Positions 27,192 through 37,958 of a DNA stretch of 64,000 nucleotides are shown here, piece after piece; position 1 is the first letter of the stretch, and the number at the start of each line of letters is the position of its first letter. Below the pieces are notes generated by a model. The model worked only from the letters and a program-made list of their open reading frames with translations. It ran no database searches and was not told the origin of the DNA. A program made the translations under genes and the position numbers. This DNA comes from Hydrogenophaga intermedia (GTDB lineage: Bacteria > Pseudomonadota > Gammaproteobacteria > Burkholderiales > Burkholderiaceae_C), in NCBI RefSeq assembly GCF_023715105.1, contig NZ_JAMBNO010000018.1, positions 22,902-86,901 on the forward strand, given 5' to 3'.

Positions 27192-29522
27192 ATGAATTCA
27201 CCATCAACCGAAACCGCGCCGGTATTCAGTGCCGGGGAGCAGCCATGGATGCCCACGCTGCGTTCCCGTTTACTGCCCAACGAAGACGTTTCAAGTTGGC
27301 TGCAGCTTGACCTCGATTCGCAATTGAATTTTTCGGCCGGCGTGCTGGTGCTGACGACCCAACGGCTGTTGAGCTGGGAGCCCGGCGGGGCCGCTGCCGG
27401 CTGGCGTGAATGGCCCCTGGAGCCAGAATTGTGCTTGAAGCACAGCGATTTCGCTGGGGTTGCGCAGTTGAGTCTGCACAACGAAATGCAACGTCTGGGC
27501 ACTTGGCGTTGCACGGCGACGCAAAACCCGCGTCTCGTTCGATTTGTCGCTGATTTCGGACAAAAACTGCAGCGATTGAAAACCGGTTCGCCCGCCACGG
27601 CGACCGTGAAATCGCCCACGCAGCACTGCGATTTGTGCAATGCAGAATTGTCGCCAAACAGCGACGAGTGTCCGCAATGTGCGCGGGAACAACACACCCC
27701 TCCTTCGACCTGGGTCTTGTTGCGTTTGTGGCGCTTTGCCCGGCCATACCGCGGCCAGCTGGCGCTCGGTTTCGGGCTCACGCTGGCGGCCACCGCGGCC
27801 ACGCTGGTGCCGCCTTACCTGGCCATGCCGCTGATGGACGATGTGCTCATCCCGTTCCAGAGCGGGCAACGCATAGACCCCATGCAGGTGGCCTGGTTGC
27901 TCGGTGGCCTGCTGATGGCAGCGCTCGCGGCCTGGGGCCTGGGTTGGGCCCGCACCTATGTGCTCTCGCTGGTGTCCGAGCGCATTGGTGCCGATCTGCG
28001 CACCACCACTTTCGAGCACTTGCTCGCGCTCTCGCTCGAGTACTTCGGCGGCAAGCGCACCGGTGACCTGATGGCCCGCATCGGTTCCGAGACCGACCGC
28101 ATCTGCGTCTTCCTCTCGCTGCACGCGCTGGACTTCGCCACCGACGTGCTGATGCTGCTGATGACGGCCGCCATCCTGTTCAGCATCAACCCGTGGCTCG
28201 CGCTGGTCACGCTGCTGCCACTGCCCTTCATCGCCTGGATGATCCACCTCGTGCGCGACCGCCTGCGCACCGGCTTCGAGAAGATCGACCGCGTGTGGTC
28301 TGACGTGACCAACGTGCTGGCCGACACCATTCCGGGCATTCGCGTGGTGAAGGCCTTCGCGCAGGAGAAGCGCGAGGCGCAACGGTTTCGTGCCGCGAAC
28401 CAGCACAACCTGGAGGTCAACGACAAGCTGAACAAGATCTGGTCGTTGTTCACGCCCACGGTGACGCTGCTCACCGAACTTGGCCTGCTGGTGGTGTGGG
28501 CCTTCGGCGTCTGGCAGGTCTCGCGCGGCGACATCACCGTCGGTGTGCTCACCGCCTTCCTGGCCTACATCGGGCGTTTCTACGGCCGGCTCGATTCGAT
28601 GAGCCGCATCGTTTCGGTCACGCAGAAGGCGGCCGCGGGCGCCAAGCGCATCTTCGACATCCTCGACCACGTCTCCAGCGTGCCCGAACCAGCCAGCCCC
28701 GTGCACAAGCCCCAGGTTGAAGGCAGTATCGAGCTGCGCAATGTGAGCTTCAGCCACGGCAGCCGCGCCATCATCCGCGGCATGAACCTGCAGATCCGCC
28801 CGGGCGAGATGATCGGCCTGGTGGGGCACAGCGGCGCCGGCAAGAGCACCCTGGTCAACCTGATCTGCCGCTTCCACGACGTGAGCAGCGGCAGCATCCG
28901 CGTCGACGGCACCGACGTGCGGCAGTTCGCGGTGGCGGACTACCGCCGCCACATCGGCCTGGTGCTGCAGGAACCTTTCCTCTTCTTCGGCACCGTGGCC
29001 GAGAACATCGCCTACGGCAAGCCGGGCGCCACGCGCGCCGAGATCGTGGCCGCGGCGCGCGCCGCGCACGCGCACGAGTTCATCCTGCGCCTGCCGCAGG
29101 GCTATGACTCGCTGGTGGGCGAGCGCGGGCAGGGTCTCTCGGGTGGCGAGCGCCAGCGCATCTCGATCGCGCGCGCCCTGCTCATCGACCCGCGCATCCT
29201 GATCCTGGACGAGGCCACCTCCAGCGTGGACACCGAGACGGAGAAGGAAATCCAGAAGGCGCTGGACAACCTGGTCACTGGGCGCACCACGATTGCCATC
29301 GCGCACCGACTGTCCACCTTGCGCAAGGCCGACCGGCTCGTGGTCATGGACCGCGGCGAGGTGGTGGAGGTGGGCCCGCACGACGAGTTGATGGCGCGCG
29401 AAGGCGCCTACTGGCGGCTCTACACCGCGCAGCTGCGCAACGTGGACACCGAGGACGGGCCGCTGCTGGCTGCGAGCATTCCCAACCCGAACGCGCACAG
29501 CGCCACCGCAGGCACGCCATGA
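27192..29522 (+). CDS. Cyanophycin-associated ABC transporter, fused membrane and ATPase domains with zinc ribbon
   Basis: A 776-residue protein. Residues 1-130 form a soluble N-terminal domain with strand-rich sequence ([20 protein letters not shown]) related to the DUF1854-type partner's context; around residues 145-165 is a zinc ribbon with cysteine spacing CX2CX10CX2C; then a six-helix exporter membrane domain (about 180-460), and a nucleotide-binding domain with Walker [10 protein letters not shown], signature [10 protein letters not shown], Walker [10 protein letters not shown] and the H-loop AIAHRLST. The architecture matches the half-exporters found next to cphA genes in Burkholderiales. 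Substrate unknown. ATG 27192 is used; a TTG lies seven codons upstream. Divergent from the cphA pair. Confidence 0.88.
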   Translation: MNSPSTETAPVFSAGEQPWMPTLRSRLLPNEDVSSWLQLDLDSQLNFSAGVLVLTTQRLLSWEPGGAAAGWREWPLEPELCLKHSDFAGVAQLSLHNEMQRLGTWRCTATQNPRLVRFVADFGQKLQRLKTGSPATATVKSPTQHCDLCNAELSPNSDECPQCAREQHTPPSTWVLLRLWRFARPYRGQLALGFGLTLAATAATLVPPYLAMPLMDDVLIPFQSGQRIDPMQVAWLLGGLLMAALAAWGLGWARTYVLSLVSERIGADLRTTTFEHLLALSLEYFGGKRTGDLMARIGSETDRICVFLSLHALDFATDVLMLLMTAAILFSINPWLALVTLLPLPFIAWMIHLVRDRLRTGFEKIDRVWSDVTNVLADTIPGIRVVKAFAQEKREAQRFRAANQHNLEVNDKLNKIWSLFTPTVTLLTELGLLVVWAFGVWQVSRGDITVGVLTAFLAYIGRFYGRLDSMSRIVSVTQKAAAGAKRIFDILDHVSSVPEPASPVHKPQVEGSIELRNVSFSHGSRAIIRGMNLQIRPGEMIGLVGHSGAGKSTLVNLICRFHDVSSGSIRVDGTDVRQFAVADYRRHIGLVLQEPFLFFGTVAENIAYGKPGATRAEIVAAARAAHAHEFILRLPQGYDSLVGERGQGLSGGERQRISIARALLIDPRILILDEATSSVDTETEKEIQKALDNLVTGRTTIAIAHRLSTLRKADRLVVMDRGEVVEVGPHDELMAREGAYWRLYTAQLRNVDTEDGPLLAASIPNPNAHSATAGTP

Positions 29523-30004
29523 ACGACAGCCCGAACCTAATGAACGGCTGGACCCTGCGCCGCGACCCGCACGGCAGGTTGCAGCTGATCACCGCCGACG
29601 CCCAGGTGCACGATGGCGTGACACCCGTGCGCGCCTTCCCGCTGGCAGCGCCCGACGAAGGCGTCTCGCTGGTCGGCGCCGACGGCCACGAGCTGGCGTG
29701 GATCGAACGCCTCTCCGCGCTCGATACCACCACGCAGGCAATCATTCACGAGGCGCTGGCACCGCGAGAACTGATGCCGCGCATCCAGCGCATCGTCGCT
29801 GTCTCGACCTTTGCCACGCCCAGCACCTGGACGGTGGAGACCGACCGCGGCACCACGCAGCTGGTGCTCAAGGCCGAGGAGGATATCCGCCGCCTGGGCA
29901 ACGGCCGCTTGCTCATTCTCGACAGCCGCGGCATCCAGTTCATCGTGCCCGACCAGTTCGCGCTGGATCGCGCCTCGCGGCGTTTGCTCAACCGCTTCCT
30001 TTGA
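29519..30004 (+). CDS. DUF1854 family protein, partner of the cyanophycin-associated ABC transporter
   Basis: A 161-residue soluble protein of the DUF1854 family, regularly found beside this kind of ABC gene in cyanophycin loci. The start ATG overlaps the ABC stop by four bases. The sequence is a compact alpha/beta fold with GWTLRRDPHGRLQL near the start, VTPVRAFPLAAPDEGVSLVG, a central WTVETDRGTTQLVLKAEEDIRRL and a final IQFIVPDQFALDRASRRLL. No membrane segment, signal or catalytic motif is visible. It may regulate or complete the ABC protein, whose own N-terminal domain looks similar in size. Function unproven. Confidence 0.85.
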   Translation: MNDSPNLMNGWTLRRDPHGRLQLITADAQVHDGVTPVRAFPLAAPDEGVSLVGADGHELAWIERLSALDTTTQAIIHEALAPRELMPRIQRIVAVSTFATPSTWTVETDRGTTQLVLKAEEDIRRLGNGRLLILDSRGIQFIVPDQFALDRASRRLLNRFL

Positions 30005-30013
30005 AGGAGCGGG

Positions 30014-30370
30014 TCAGGACGACAGCAGGCCAGGCACGACCCTGGTGCCCGCTTGTCGCGCCAGGATGGCGGACGCATCCTGCAGCGCACCGATGCCCGC
30101 CATGGCCCCGGTGCGCATCACGAAATCGCAGGCCGCCTGCACCTTGGGGCCCATGGAACCGGCGGCGAACGCCGACACGTCGAGCTGCTGCGGCGTCACA
30201 TCGCCCAGGGCACGCTGTGCCGGTGTGCCCCAGCCGGTGAACACCGCGGGCACGTCGGTCAGCATGAGAAAGGCATCGAATTCCAATGCCGCCGCCAGCA
30301 GGCCGCTGGCGTGGTCCTTGTCGATCACGGCCTCCACGCCGATGAAGGCGCCGTCCTCGCGCTGCGCCAG
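30014..30370 (-). pseudogene. arcC: Carbamate kinase remnant (C-terminal third)
   Basis: This minus-strand stretch of about 119 codons matches only the C-terminal third of carbamate kinase: GVEAVIDKDHASGLLAAAL, LTDVPAVFTGWGTPAQRALGDVTP, SAFAAGSMGPKVQAACDFV and GIGALQDASAILARQAGT are all family blocks. Whole enzymes have about 310 residues; the N-terminal two-thirds, with the phosphate-binding start, is missing. Directly upstream, in another reading frame, is an integrase-like N-terminus, so the loss was by a deletion or insertion junction near 30366-30370. No arcA or arcB is near. It cannot make an active kinase; a short open frame of about 169 codons runs through the join and may be translated, but as a chimera. 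Confidence 0.8.
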
Positions 30371-30545
30371 TCCCCAATGACTTCCACGACTGGCCCGCAT
30401 GTTGTGGAAATGCATTTGCCACGTCGCTGGGTATCTTGCGCTTGAAGTAGAGCGTGCGGCCGCGTCGGGCCATGCACCTGGGCAGGGTCTCGGCGCGGGG
30501 TTCGGGGTGGGCGCGAACGACACGAATGGGCTTGGTCAGTGGCAT
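30366..30545 (-). pseudogene. Phage/ICE tyrosine integrase remnant (DUF6538-type N-terminus)
   Basis: About 60 codons, starting at an ATG at 30545, resemble the N-terminal arm of tyrosine-recombinase integrases: RRGRTLYFKRKIPSDVANAF and QSWKSLGTG match the YFKRKIP...SLGT pattern of the DUF6538 domain. It stops being recognisable at the join with the carbamate kinase fragment; no core-binding or catalytic domain is left. It lies about 210 bases from a tRNA cluster, the usual neighbourhood of integrase genes, so it is best read as the scar of a lost genomic island. Confidence 0.6.
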
Positions 30546-30701
30546 GTAGAGCTCCGCAGATAGGTCATGACAGACCCAGCGGCGCAGGCACTTCGAGCAT
30601 TGCAAGGGAGGCACTGAGATGTTCCACCATGACCCTGCCGGAGTGCTACACCGAAGGGTCTTCGGGGTAGTACCGTCAAACAGTAGACTGTGTAGTGGAG
30701 A

Positions 30702-30743
30702 AAGAAAAAAGCCGTTGCAAATCGAAGACTTGCAACGGCTTTT
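30702..30743 (-). terminator. Rho-independent terminator of the tRNA operon
   Basis: A perfect 10-bp stem (GCCGTTGCAA with TTGCAACGGC) around a 9-base loop. Read on the minus strand it is followed by a run of T residues (from the A tract at 30702-30710), just past the 3' end of tRNA-Asp. A short T run on the plus strand as well may make it bidirectional. Confidence 0.85.
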
Positions 30744-30751
30744 CGTGTGTC

Positions 30752-30828
30752 TGGCGGAGTGGACGGGGCTCGAACCCGCGACCCCCGGCGTGACAGGCCG
30801 GTATTCTAACCAACTGAACTACCACTCC
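30752..30828 (-). tRNA. tRNA-Asp(GTC)
   Basis: A 77-base cloverleaf on the minus strand with genome-encoded CCA. The acceptor stem pairs GGAGUGG with CCACUCC; the D arm is AGUUCAGUUGGUU, the anticodon loop CUGUCAC gives GUC, and the T loop is GUUCGAGCC. Last of three tRNAs transcribed in the order Ala, Glu, Asp, followed by a terminator. Confidence 0.96.
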
Positions 30829-30895
30829 TGGCAGGCGGCTTTCGTTCTTGCGAACCAAGTGCCACGACTTGTGCCTACTTGCCTTGCGGCTTGTT

Positions 30896-30971
30896 TGGCG
30901 ACCCTACGGGGATTCGAACCCCGGTACTCACCGTGAAAGGGTGATGTCCTAGGCCTCTAGACGATAGGGTC
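30896..30971 (-). tRNA. tRNA-Glu(TTC)
   Basis: A 76-base cloverleaf with encoded CCA. The acceptor stem is GACCCUA/UAGGGUC; the anticodon loop CUUUCAC gives UUC; T loop GUUCGAAUC. Middle gene of the tRNA operon. The enzyme that charges it, GluRS, is encoded just upstream on the same strand. Confidence 0.96.
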
Positions 30972-31054
30972 ATAACCTGGACGCAAGCTTCGCATTGTAT
31001 CAGCGGCAGAGTTCGTTTTTTCTGCCGTCGCCACCATGCGCGACTTCGAATCTG

Positions 31055-31130
<76 letters not shown>

Positions 31131-31189
31131 ACAGGGTTCGTTGCATTGCCTCGGGACCAAAGTCATCGATGCGTTGCAGCGAGCCTCGC

Positions 31190-31195
31190 ATTATA
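31190..31195 (-). promoter_or_regulatory. Putative -10 element for the tRNA-Ala-Glu-Asp operon
   Basis: A perfect TATAAT on the minus strand, just past the gltX stop and about 60 bases upstream of tRNA-Ala. No good TTGACA is seen at the expected spacing, so the -35 is weak or the promoter relies on other elements. Confidence 0.5.
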
Positions 31196-31205
31196 TGCCA
31201 GAAAT

Positions 31206-32588
31206 TCAGGCTTTCTGCAGCCGCCTGAGAACCACGTCACGCGAATGCATTTCGAGCACCGCGTCCAGCGAGGGCGTCTGGGCCGTGCCCATGACCAGCA
31301 CCCGCACCGGCATGGCCAGTTGCGGCATCTTCAGGCCGTGGGCTGCGAGGACCTGCTTGAGCGAGACGGCGATGGAGGCCTTGTCCCAGGCCACATCGGC
31401 CAGCGCGGCGGCCAGCGCGGCCAGCGCAGGCTTGACCGCATCCGTCACGTGCTGCGCGTGCTCGGCGGCGTCGGGTGTCACGTCGGCGTAGAACGCGGCA
31501 GCCCAGTTCGCCAGCGCCACCGTGGTGTCGCAGCGGTCCTTGAACAGGGCGCAGATGCGCGGCAGGCGATCGTCGGCGGTGATGCCCTGCTTCGTGAGTT
31601 GCTCGGCCACCAGCGGCGCCAGCGCCTCGTCGGCCATCGCCTTGAGGTGCTGTGCGTTCACCCAGCGCAGCTTGGCTTCGTCGAACTGCGCGGCGCTGCG
31701 GCCCAGATGGTCGAGGTCGAACCATTCGAGGAACTGGGCTCGGCTGAAGATCTCGTCATCACCGTGGCTCCAGCCCAGCCGCGCAAGGTAGTTCACCATG
31801 GCATCGGGCAGGTAGCCTTCGTCGCGGTATTGCGTGACAGGCTTGGCGCCGTTGCGCTTGCTCATCTTCTCGCCTTGCTCGTTGAGCACGGTGGGCAAAT
31901 GCGCATACACCGGCGGCTCCTTGCCCAGGGCGCGGAAGATGTTGATCTGGCGCGGCGTGTTGTTCACGTGGTCGTCGCCACGGATCACGTGCGTGATGGC
32001 CATGTCGATGTCGTCCACGACCACACAGAAGTTGTAGGTGGGCGTGCCGTCGGGCCGTGCGATCACGAGGTCATCAAGTTCGTCGTTGCGGATCTCGATG
32101 CGGCCTTTCACCTTGTCATCCCAGGCCACCACACCACGCTGCGGGTTCTTGAAGCGCAGCACGGGTTTGACGCCTTCGGGCACCGGCGGCAGCACCTTGC
32201 CCGGCTCGGGGCGCCAGGTGCCGTCGTAGCGCGGCTTTTCCTTGTTAGCCATCTGGCGTTCGCGCAGCGCATCGAGTGCTTCGACGCTCATGTAGCAGGG
32301 GTAGACCAACCCCTGCGCCTGCATCTGCGCCAGCACCGCCTTGTAGCGGTCCATGCGCTGCATCTGGTAGTAAGGGCCTTCGTCGTGATGGAGGCCGAGC
32401 CAGGCCATGCCCTCAAGGATCACATCGACCGCGGCCTGCGAGGAGCGTTCGAGGTCGGTGTCCTCGATGCGCAGGATGAAGTCGCCCTGCTGCGAGCGCG
32501 CGAAAGCCCAGGGATACAGGGCGGAGCGGATGTTCCCCAGGTGGATGAAGCCGGTCGGCGACGGTGCGAAACGGGTGCGGACTTTCAT
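31206..32588 (-). CDS. gltX: Glutamyl-tRNA synthetase
   Basis: A 460-residue class I aminoacyl-tRNA synthetase charging tRNA-Glu. The HIGH-type motif is in [18 protein letters not shown] near the N-terminus and the KMSKR loop in [16 protein letters not shown] near residue 235; [13 protein letters not shown] is the usual glutamate-binding region. The start at 32588 overlaps the metZ stop by four bases. The frame is open farther upstream, but the [13 protein letters not shown] start is the family norm. It ends the folC-dedD-cvpA-purF-metZ-gltX series and is followed by the tRNA operon that includes its substrate. Confidence 0.97.
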   Translation of the reverse strand: MKVRTRFAPSPTGFIHLGNIRSALYPWAFARSQQGDFILRIEDTDLERSSQAAVDVILEGMAWLGLHHDEGPYYQMQRMDRYKAVLAQMQAQGLVYPCYMSVEALDALRERQMANKEKPRYDGTWRPEPGKVLPPVPEGVKPVLRFKNPQRGVVAWDDKVKGRIEIRNDELDDLVIARPDGTPTYNFCVVVDDIDMAITHVIRGDDHVNNTPRQINIFRALGKEPPVYAHLPTVLNEQGEKMSKRNGAKPVTQYRDEGYLPDAMVNYLARLGWSHGDDEIFSRAQFLEWFDLDHLGRSAAQFDEAKLRWVNAQHLKAMADEALAPLVAEQLTKQGITADDRLPRICALFKDRCDTTVALANWAAAFYADVTPDAAEHAQHVTDAVKPALAALAAALADVAWDKASIAVSLKQVLAAHGLKMPQLAMPVRVLVMGTAQTPSLDAVLEMHSRDVVLRRLQKA

Positions 32589-33796
32589 GGAAGCGTCTCG
32601 AGACCCCGGGCCAGATCGGCCTGGATGTCGGTGATGTGTTCGAGGCCAACGGCCACGCGGATGAGCCCCTGGCCGATACCGGCCGCCTGGCGCTGTGCCT
32701 CGGTGAGGCGGCCGTGCGAGGTGCTGGCGGGGTGAGCGCACAGGGTCTTGGTGTCGCCGAGGTTGGTGGAGAGCGAGAGCACGCGCAGCGCATCCAGCAC
32801 GTGGAAGGCGCGGGCGCGCGCCTGCTCGGGGCTTGACGCCTTGACATCGAAGGACAGCACCGCGCCGCCCACACCCGATTGCTGCTGCATCGCCAGCGCG
32901 TGCTGCGGGTGGCTGGCCAGGCCCGGGCAATACACGCGCGCCACCGCGGGGTGAGCTTCCAGCCACTGACCGAGCGCGAGCGCGTTGGCGCTTTGTGCGC
33001 GCATGCGGATGTCCAGCGTCTCCAGGCCCTTGAGCATGACCCAGGCGTTGAACGGCGCGAGCGTCATGCCCGCGCTCTTGAGGACCGGCAGGAACTTCTC
33101 GGTGACCAGTTGCTGCGAGGCGCACAGCGCACCCGCCATCACGCGGCCCTGACCGTCAAGGTACTTGGTGCCCGAGTGCATGACGATGTCGGCGCCGAGT
33201 GCCATTGGCCGTTGCAGCGCGGGCGTGGCGAAGCAGTTGTCCACGCATAGCTGCGCGCCCGCGTTGTGCGCAATGTCGGCCAGCGCAGCGATGTCGCAGA
33301 CCTCGGTGAGCGGGTTGGTCGGCGTCTCGGCGAACAACAGCCGCGTGTTCGGCTTGATCGCTGCTTTCCAGGCCGATACATCGGTCTGCGGGACGAAGCT
33401 CGATTCGACACCGAACTTCGCCAGGTCGCTGCCGATGAGCTTGATGGTCGAGCCGAACATGGACTGCGAACACACCACGTGGTCACCCGCCTTCAGCAGG
33501 CCCAGGCACATCAGCAGGATGGCTGACATGCCCGAGGCGGTGGCCATGCAGGCCTCGGCACCCTCCAGCGCGGCCAGCCGCTGCTCGAAGCTCGCGGTGG
33601 TGGGGTTGCCGTAGCGGCCGTAGGTGAAGCCTTCCTCGTCGCCCGCGAAGCGCTGCGCGGCCGATTCGGCCGAGCGCTGCACGTAGCCGCTGGTGAGGTA
33701 CAGGGCTTCGGAGTTCTCGCCAAAGGGCGAGCGCTCCACCGCTTCGCGCACAGCCAGCGTGTCGCGGTGCAAGGTCTTCTTCAGCGACTCATCCAC
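32585..33796 (-). CDS. metZ: O-succinylhomoserine sulfhydrylase
   Basis: A 403-residue PLP enzyme of the Cys/Met metabolism family that makes homocysteine from O-succinylhomoserine and sulfide in methionine synthesis. [23 protein letters not shown] and [15 protein letters not shown] are family blocks, and the PLP lysine is Lys211 in [16 protein letters not shown]. The VMAGALC wording and the neighbourhood (directly after purF) are those of MetZ rather than MetB or MetC. The gap to purF is three bases and the overlap with gltX four, so it is part of one operon. Confidence 0.93.
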   Translation of the reverse strand: MDESLKKTLHRDTLAVREAVERSPFGENSEALYLTSGYVQRSAESAAQRFAGDEEGFTYGRYGNPTTASFEQRLAALEGAEACMATASGMSAILLMCLGLLKAGDHVVCSQSMFGSTIKLIGSDLAKFGVESSFVPQTDVSAWKAAIKPNTRLLFAETPTNPLTEVCDIAALADIAHNAGAQLCVDNCFATPALQRPMALGADIVMHSGTKYLDGQGRVMAGALCASQQLVTEKFLPVLKSAGMTLAPFNAWVMLKGLETLDIRMRAQSANALALGQWLEAHPAVARVYCPGLASHPQHALAMQQQSGVGGAVLSFDVKASSPEQARARAFHVLDALRVLSLSTNLGDTKTLCAHPASTSHGRLTEAQRQAAGIGQGLIRVAVGLEHITDIQADLARGLETLP

Positions 33797-33799
33797 GGC

Positions 33800-35302
<1,503 letters not shown>

Positions 35303-35318
35303 GGTGGGTTCCTTCGTT

Positions 35319-35804
35319 TCAGGGGATGTGGCGCGCCAGTGGGTCGGGCAGCAGCGGCTTGACGGTGTGCAGGGTGCTGCTGAGCACGCTGGCGGTGGGC
35401 GATGCGCGCCACCAGTTGTCGTTCTGCATCTGGGTGATGGTGACCACGAGTGCGATGGCCAGCAGGATGATCGCGCCACGCAGCAGGCCAAAAGCACCAC
35501 CGAGCACGCGGTCGACCGGCCGCAGACCGACCGAGGCGACCAGCTTCTGCACCAGCCAGGCGATGAGCCCGCCCAGGAAGGCGATGGCGATGAACACCAG
35601 CGCAAAGCCGATGGCCAGTTGCAGCGGTGGCGTGACGCGCTCGATGGGCAACCAGGGCACGATGTCGTCGGCCCAGGCCTGGGCCAGGAAAAACGCGGCT
35701 ACCCAGCCGGCCACCGAGAGCACCTCGAACATCAGGCCCCGCCACAGACCCAATAGCACCGACAGCACCAGCAGCGCAAGCAGCACCCAGTCGGTCAACA
35801 GCAT
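35319..35804 (-). CDS. cvpA: CvpA family inner-membrane protein
   Basis: A 161-residue membrane protein with four hydrophobic helices (starting MLLTDWVLLALLVLSVLLGLWRG, then the VAGWVAAFFLAQ, AIGFALVFIAIAFLGGLIAW and LLRGAIILLAIALVV segments). CvpA is needed for colicin V export in E. coli and for envelope stress resistance; its exact activity is unsettled. The LRPVDRVLGGAFGLLRG motif between the last helices is the family hallmark. Sixteen bases before purF and 13 after the SPOR gene. Confidence 0.92.
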   Translation of the reverse strand: MLLTDWVLLALLVLSVLLGLWRGLMFEVLSVAGWVAAFFLAQAWADDIVPWLPIERVTPPLQLAIGFALVFIAIAFLGGLIAWLVQKLVASVGLRPVDRVLGGAFGLLRGAIILLAIALVVTITQMQNDNWWRASPTASVLSSTLHTVKPLLPDPLARHIP

Positions 35805-35817
35805 GGGTCGCTCCCGA

Positions 35818-36507
35818 TCACAGCGTGAGGATGGCCGCGGGCAGGCCCAGGGCCTTCACGCGCGCAGCCGCCTTTTCCGCGTCGGCACGGTTGTCGAACG
35901 GCCCCACGCGCACGCGCACGCGCCGCCCTTCTGCCGTCTGCGCCACGTGCACGTAAGTCTTGAGCCCGGCGCGCTCGAGTTTCTGGCGGGTTTCGCGCGC
36001 GCGCGCCTCGTCGGCAAAGGCACCGACCTGAACGACCACGCGTTCGGACACCGCGCTGGGCGTGGCAACGGGTGTCTTGCCCTGCAGGATGGCCTGGGCC
36101 CGCGCCGCCTCGGCACTGTCGCGCTGGGATGTTGCGGGCGCTGGCGCTGGCACAGGTGCGGGAGCTGGTGCGGGTGCGGGTGCTGGAGCCGGGCCGGGAG
36201 CGGCTGCCGCAGCGGGGGCAGGCGCAGGCGCAGGCGCAGGCGCAGGCGCAGGCGCAGACGCGGGCTCGGGCGCAGGGGCAGGCCTGACGGCCACCGGCGG
36301 GGGGCTGTTGCGTGCCGGGATCTCGATCGGGATGTCGACCGCAATCGGGCGCGGCTGGCTGTCGAAGAACAACGGGAAGCCGACCACACCCGCTGCCACC
36401 AGCACGCTGGCGCCGATGAGGCGGTGGCGGGCACGGCGGCGCACGGCCTCGATGGTGGGCGGGGGAGACGACGGGCTGCCCTGGGAGCCGGAGCGGGGGC
36501 TGGTCAT
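35818..36507 (-). CDS. SPOR-domain cell-division protein (DedD/FtsN-like) with Pro-Ala linker
   Basis: A 229-residue inner-membrane protein. A short cytoplasmic start is followed by one transmembrane helix (LIGASVLVAAGVVGFPLFF, about 30-48), then a low-complexity linker of about 50 residues made almost only of Pro and Ala, and a C-terminal SPOR domain (VVVQVGAFADEARARETRQKL ... VRVGPFDNRADAEKAAARV) that binds septal peptidoglycan lacking stem peptides. Position between folC and cvpA is that of DedD. The linker DNA contains a hexanucleotide tandem array (36218-36259), so linker length may vary between strains without changing frame. Confidence 0.88.
   Translation of the reverse strand: MTSPRSGSQGSPSSPPPTIEAVRRRARHRLIGASVLVAAGVVGFPLFFDSQPRPIAVDIPIEIPARNSPPPVAVRPAPAPEPASAPAPAPAPAPAPAPAAAAAPGPAPAPAPAPAPAPVPAPAPATSQRDSAEAARAQAILQGKTPVATPSAVSERVVVQVGAFADEARARETRQKLERAGLKTYVHVAQTAEGRRVRVRVGPFDNRADAEKAAARVKALGLPAAILTL
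36218..36259 (+). repeat. Hexanucleotide tandem repeat in the SPOR-protein linker
   Basis: Six perfect copies of GCAGGC followed by one imperfect copy, read on the plus strand. Antisense, this encodes alternating Ala and Pro in the periplasmic linker. Because the unit is six bases, slippage changes length by two residues and keeps the frame. Confidence 0.9.
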
Positions 36508-36555
36508 GGGGTCGCTGGGCCTCGGACGGGGCGGTGGATCGACGGCTCCGGACCT

Positions 36556-37902
36556 TCAAGTGCCCAGGTGTTTGGCCGCCCGCTTCGGCAGGCCGTCCTG
36601 CAGCACACCACCGACGGTGTAGAACGAGCCAAAGACCACAATTCTATCAGCCGGCCCCGCAGCACCGAGGGCCGCGGACAGCGCCAGCGAGGGGCTGGCA
36701 AAGGTGCCCGCAAGTGCCTTCTCGCCCGCCGGCAGCGCCTGGATGTGCGGCACCAGATCGACCGCCTTGATGGCCCGGGCGATCGGCAGGTCGCACAGGT
36801 ACCAGCGGTCCACCAGCGGGGCCACGCGCGACAGCATGGCGTCCAGATCCTTGTCGGCCATGGCGCCGAAAACGGCGTGCGTGCAGGGGTAGAAGCCCAT
36901 GGCATCCAGGTTCTCGGTCAGCGCGGCCACCGAATGCGGGTTGTGCGCCACGTCCAGCACCAGGGTGGGCGTGCCGGGCAAGATCTGGAAGCGCCCGGGC
37001 AGCTCGACCAGCACCAGGCCCGTGCGCACCGCCTGCGCAGTGACGGGCAGTCGCCCGCGCAAGGCCTCGAGCGCCGCCAGCACGCCCGCGGCGTTGACGA
37101 GCTGGTTGGCACCGCGCAGTGCCGGGTATGGCAGGCCGCTGTAGCGGCGCGCGCCGCGCGTAGGGTGGGTGGCCCAGCCCCACTGCTGCTTGTCACCCGC
37201 GAAGTGGAAATCGGCGCCCACGCGCCACAGGTCGGCGTCGATTTCGCGCGCGTGGTCGATCACGCTTTGCGGCGGCGCCGGGTCGCTCACCACCACCGGG
37301 CGGCCAGTGCGCATGATGCCGGCCTTCTCGCGCCCGATGCTCTCGCGATCAGGGCCGAGGATGGCGGTGTGGTCGAGGTCGATGCTGGTGATCACCGCGC
37401 AATCCGCATCGATGATGTTCACCGCGTCCAGCCGCCCGCCCAGGCCGATCTCCAGGATGGCCACATCGACACCGGCGCGCGCAATGCAGCGCAGGATGGC
37501 CAGCGTGGTGAACTCGAAATAGGTCAGGCTGATCTCGGCCTCGCCGCCCTGCCCCCGGCGCGCCACCTCGACCTCGGCCAGGGCCGGCACCAGCTCGTCG
37601 GCCGCCACGGGCTGGCCCTCGATGCGGCAGCGCTCCTCGAAATACACCAGGTGCGGCGAGGTGTACACACCCGTGCGGTAGCCCGACTGGGTGTAAATCG
37701 ACTCGAGCAAGGCGCAGGTGCTGCCCTTGCCGTTGGTGCCCGCCACTGTGATCACCGGGCAATCGAGTTGCAGGCCCATGCGCCGCGCCACCACCTGCAC
37801 GCGTTCGAGCCCCATGTCGATGACGACCGGGTGCAGGCGTTCGGCATGCGCCAGCCAATCGGCCAGCGTCGTGGGATGGTCGGGAACGGGGATGTGCAGC
37901 AT
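36556..37902 (-). CDS. folC: Bifunctional dihydrofolate synthase/folylpolyglutamate synthase
   Basis: A 448-residue Mur-ligase-family enzyme that adds glutamate to dihydropteroate and then to folates. The P-loop TVAGTNGKGSTCALLESI lies near residue 50; YTSPHL, FEFTTLAIL, ILEIGLGGRLDAVN and SIDLDHTAILG are characteristic, and VLDVAHNPHSV marks the C-terminal glutamate domain. The start MLHIPVPDHP at 37902 is favoured over codons farther upstream. It leads the minus-strand folC-dedD-cvpA-purF-metZ-gltX series; the gap to the SPOR gene is 48 bases. Confidence 0.95.
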   Translation of the reverse strand: MLHIPVPDHPTTLADWLAHAERLHPVVIDMGLERVQVVARRMGLQLDCPVITVAGTNGKGSTCALLESIYTQSGYRTGVYTSPHLVYFEERCRIEGQPVAADELVPALAEVEVARRGQGGEAEISLTYFEFTTLAILRCIARAGVDVAILEIGLGGRLDAVNIIDADCAVITSIDLDHTAILGPDRESIGREKAGIMRTGRPVVVSDPAPPQSVIDHAREIDADLWRVGADFHFAGDKQQWGWATHPTRGARRYSGLPYPALRGANQLVNAAGVLAALEALRGRLPVTAQAVRTGLVLVELPGRFQILPGTPTLVLDVAHNPHSVAALTENLDAMGFYPCTHAVFGAMADKDLDAMLSRVAPLVDRWYLCDLPIARAIKAVDLVPHIQALPAGEKALAGTFASPSLALSAALGAAGPADRIVVFGSFYTVGGVLQDGLPKRAAKHLGT

Positions 37903-37958
37903 GGCGCGAATTGTCCCACCCGCCACTTGCCCGTCGGGGCTCGCGGACAATGCCGGCC

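Noticed and set aside
30546..30700. Additional tRNA or small RNA between the integrase scar and the terminator
   Set aside because: No cloverleaf or conserved RNA pattern could be made out; only scattered short inverted matches.
36062..36300. Possible CRISPR-like array in the GC-rich repeat region
   Set aside because: The repeats are six bases with no spacers and encode the Pro-Ala linker of the SPOR protein.
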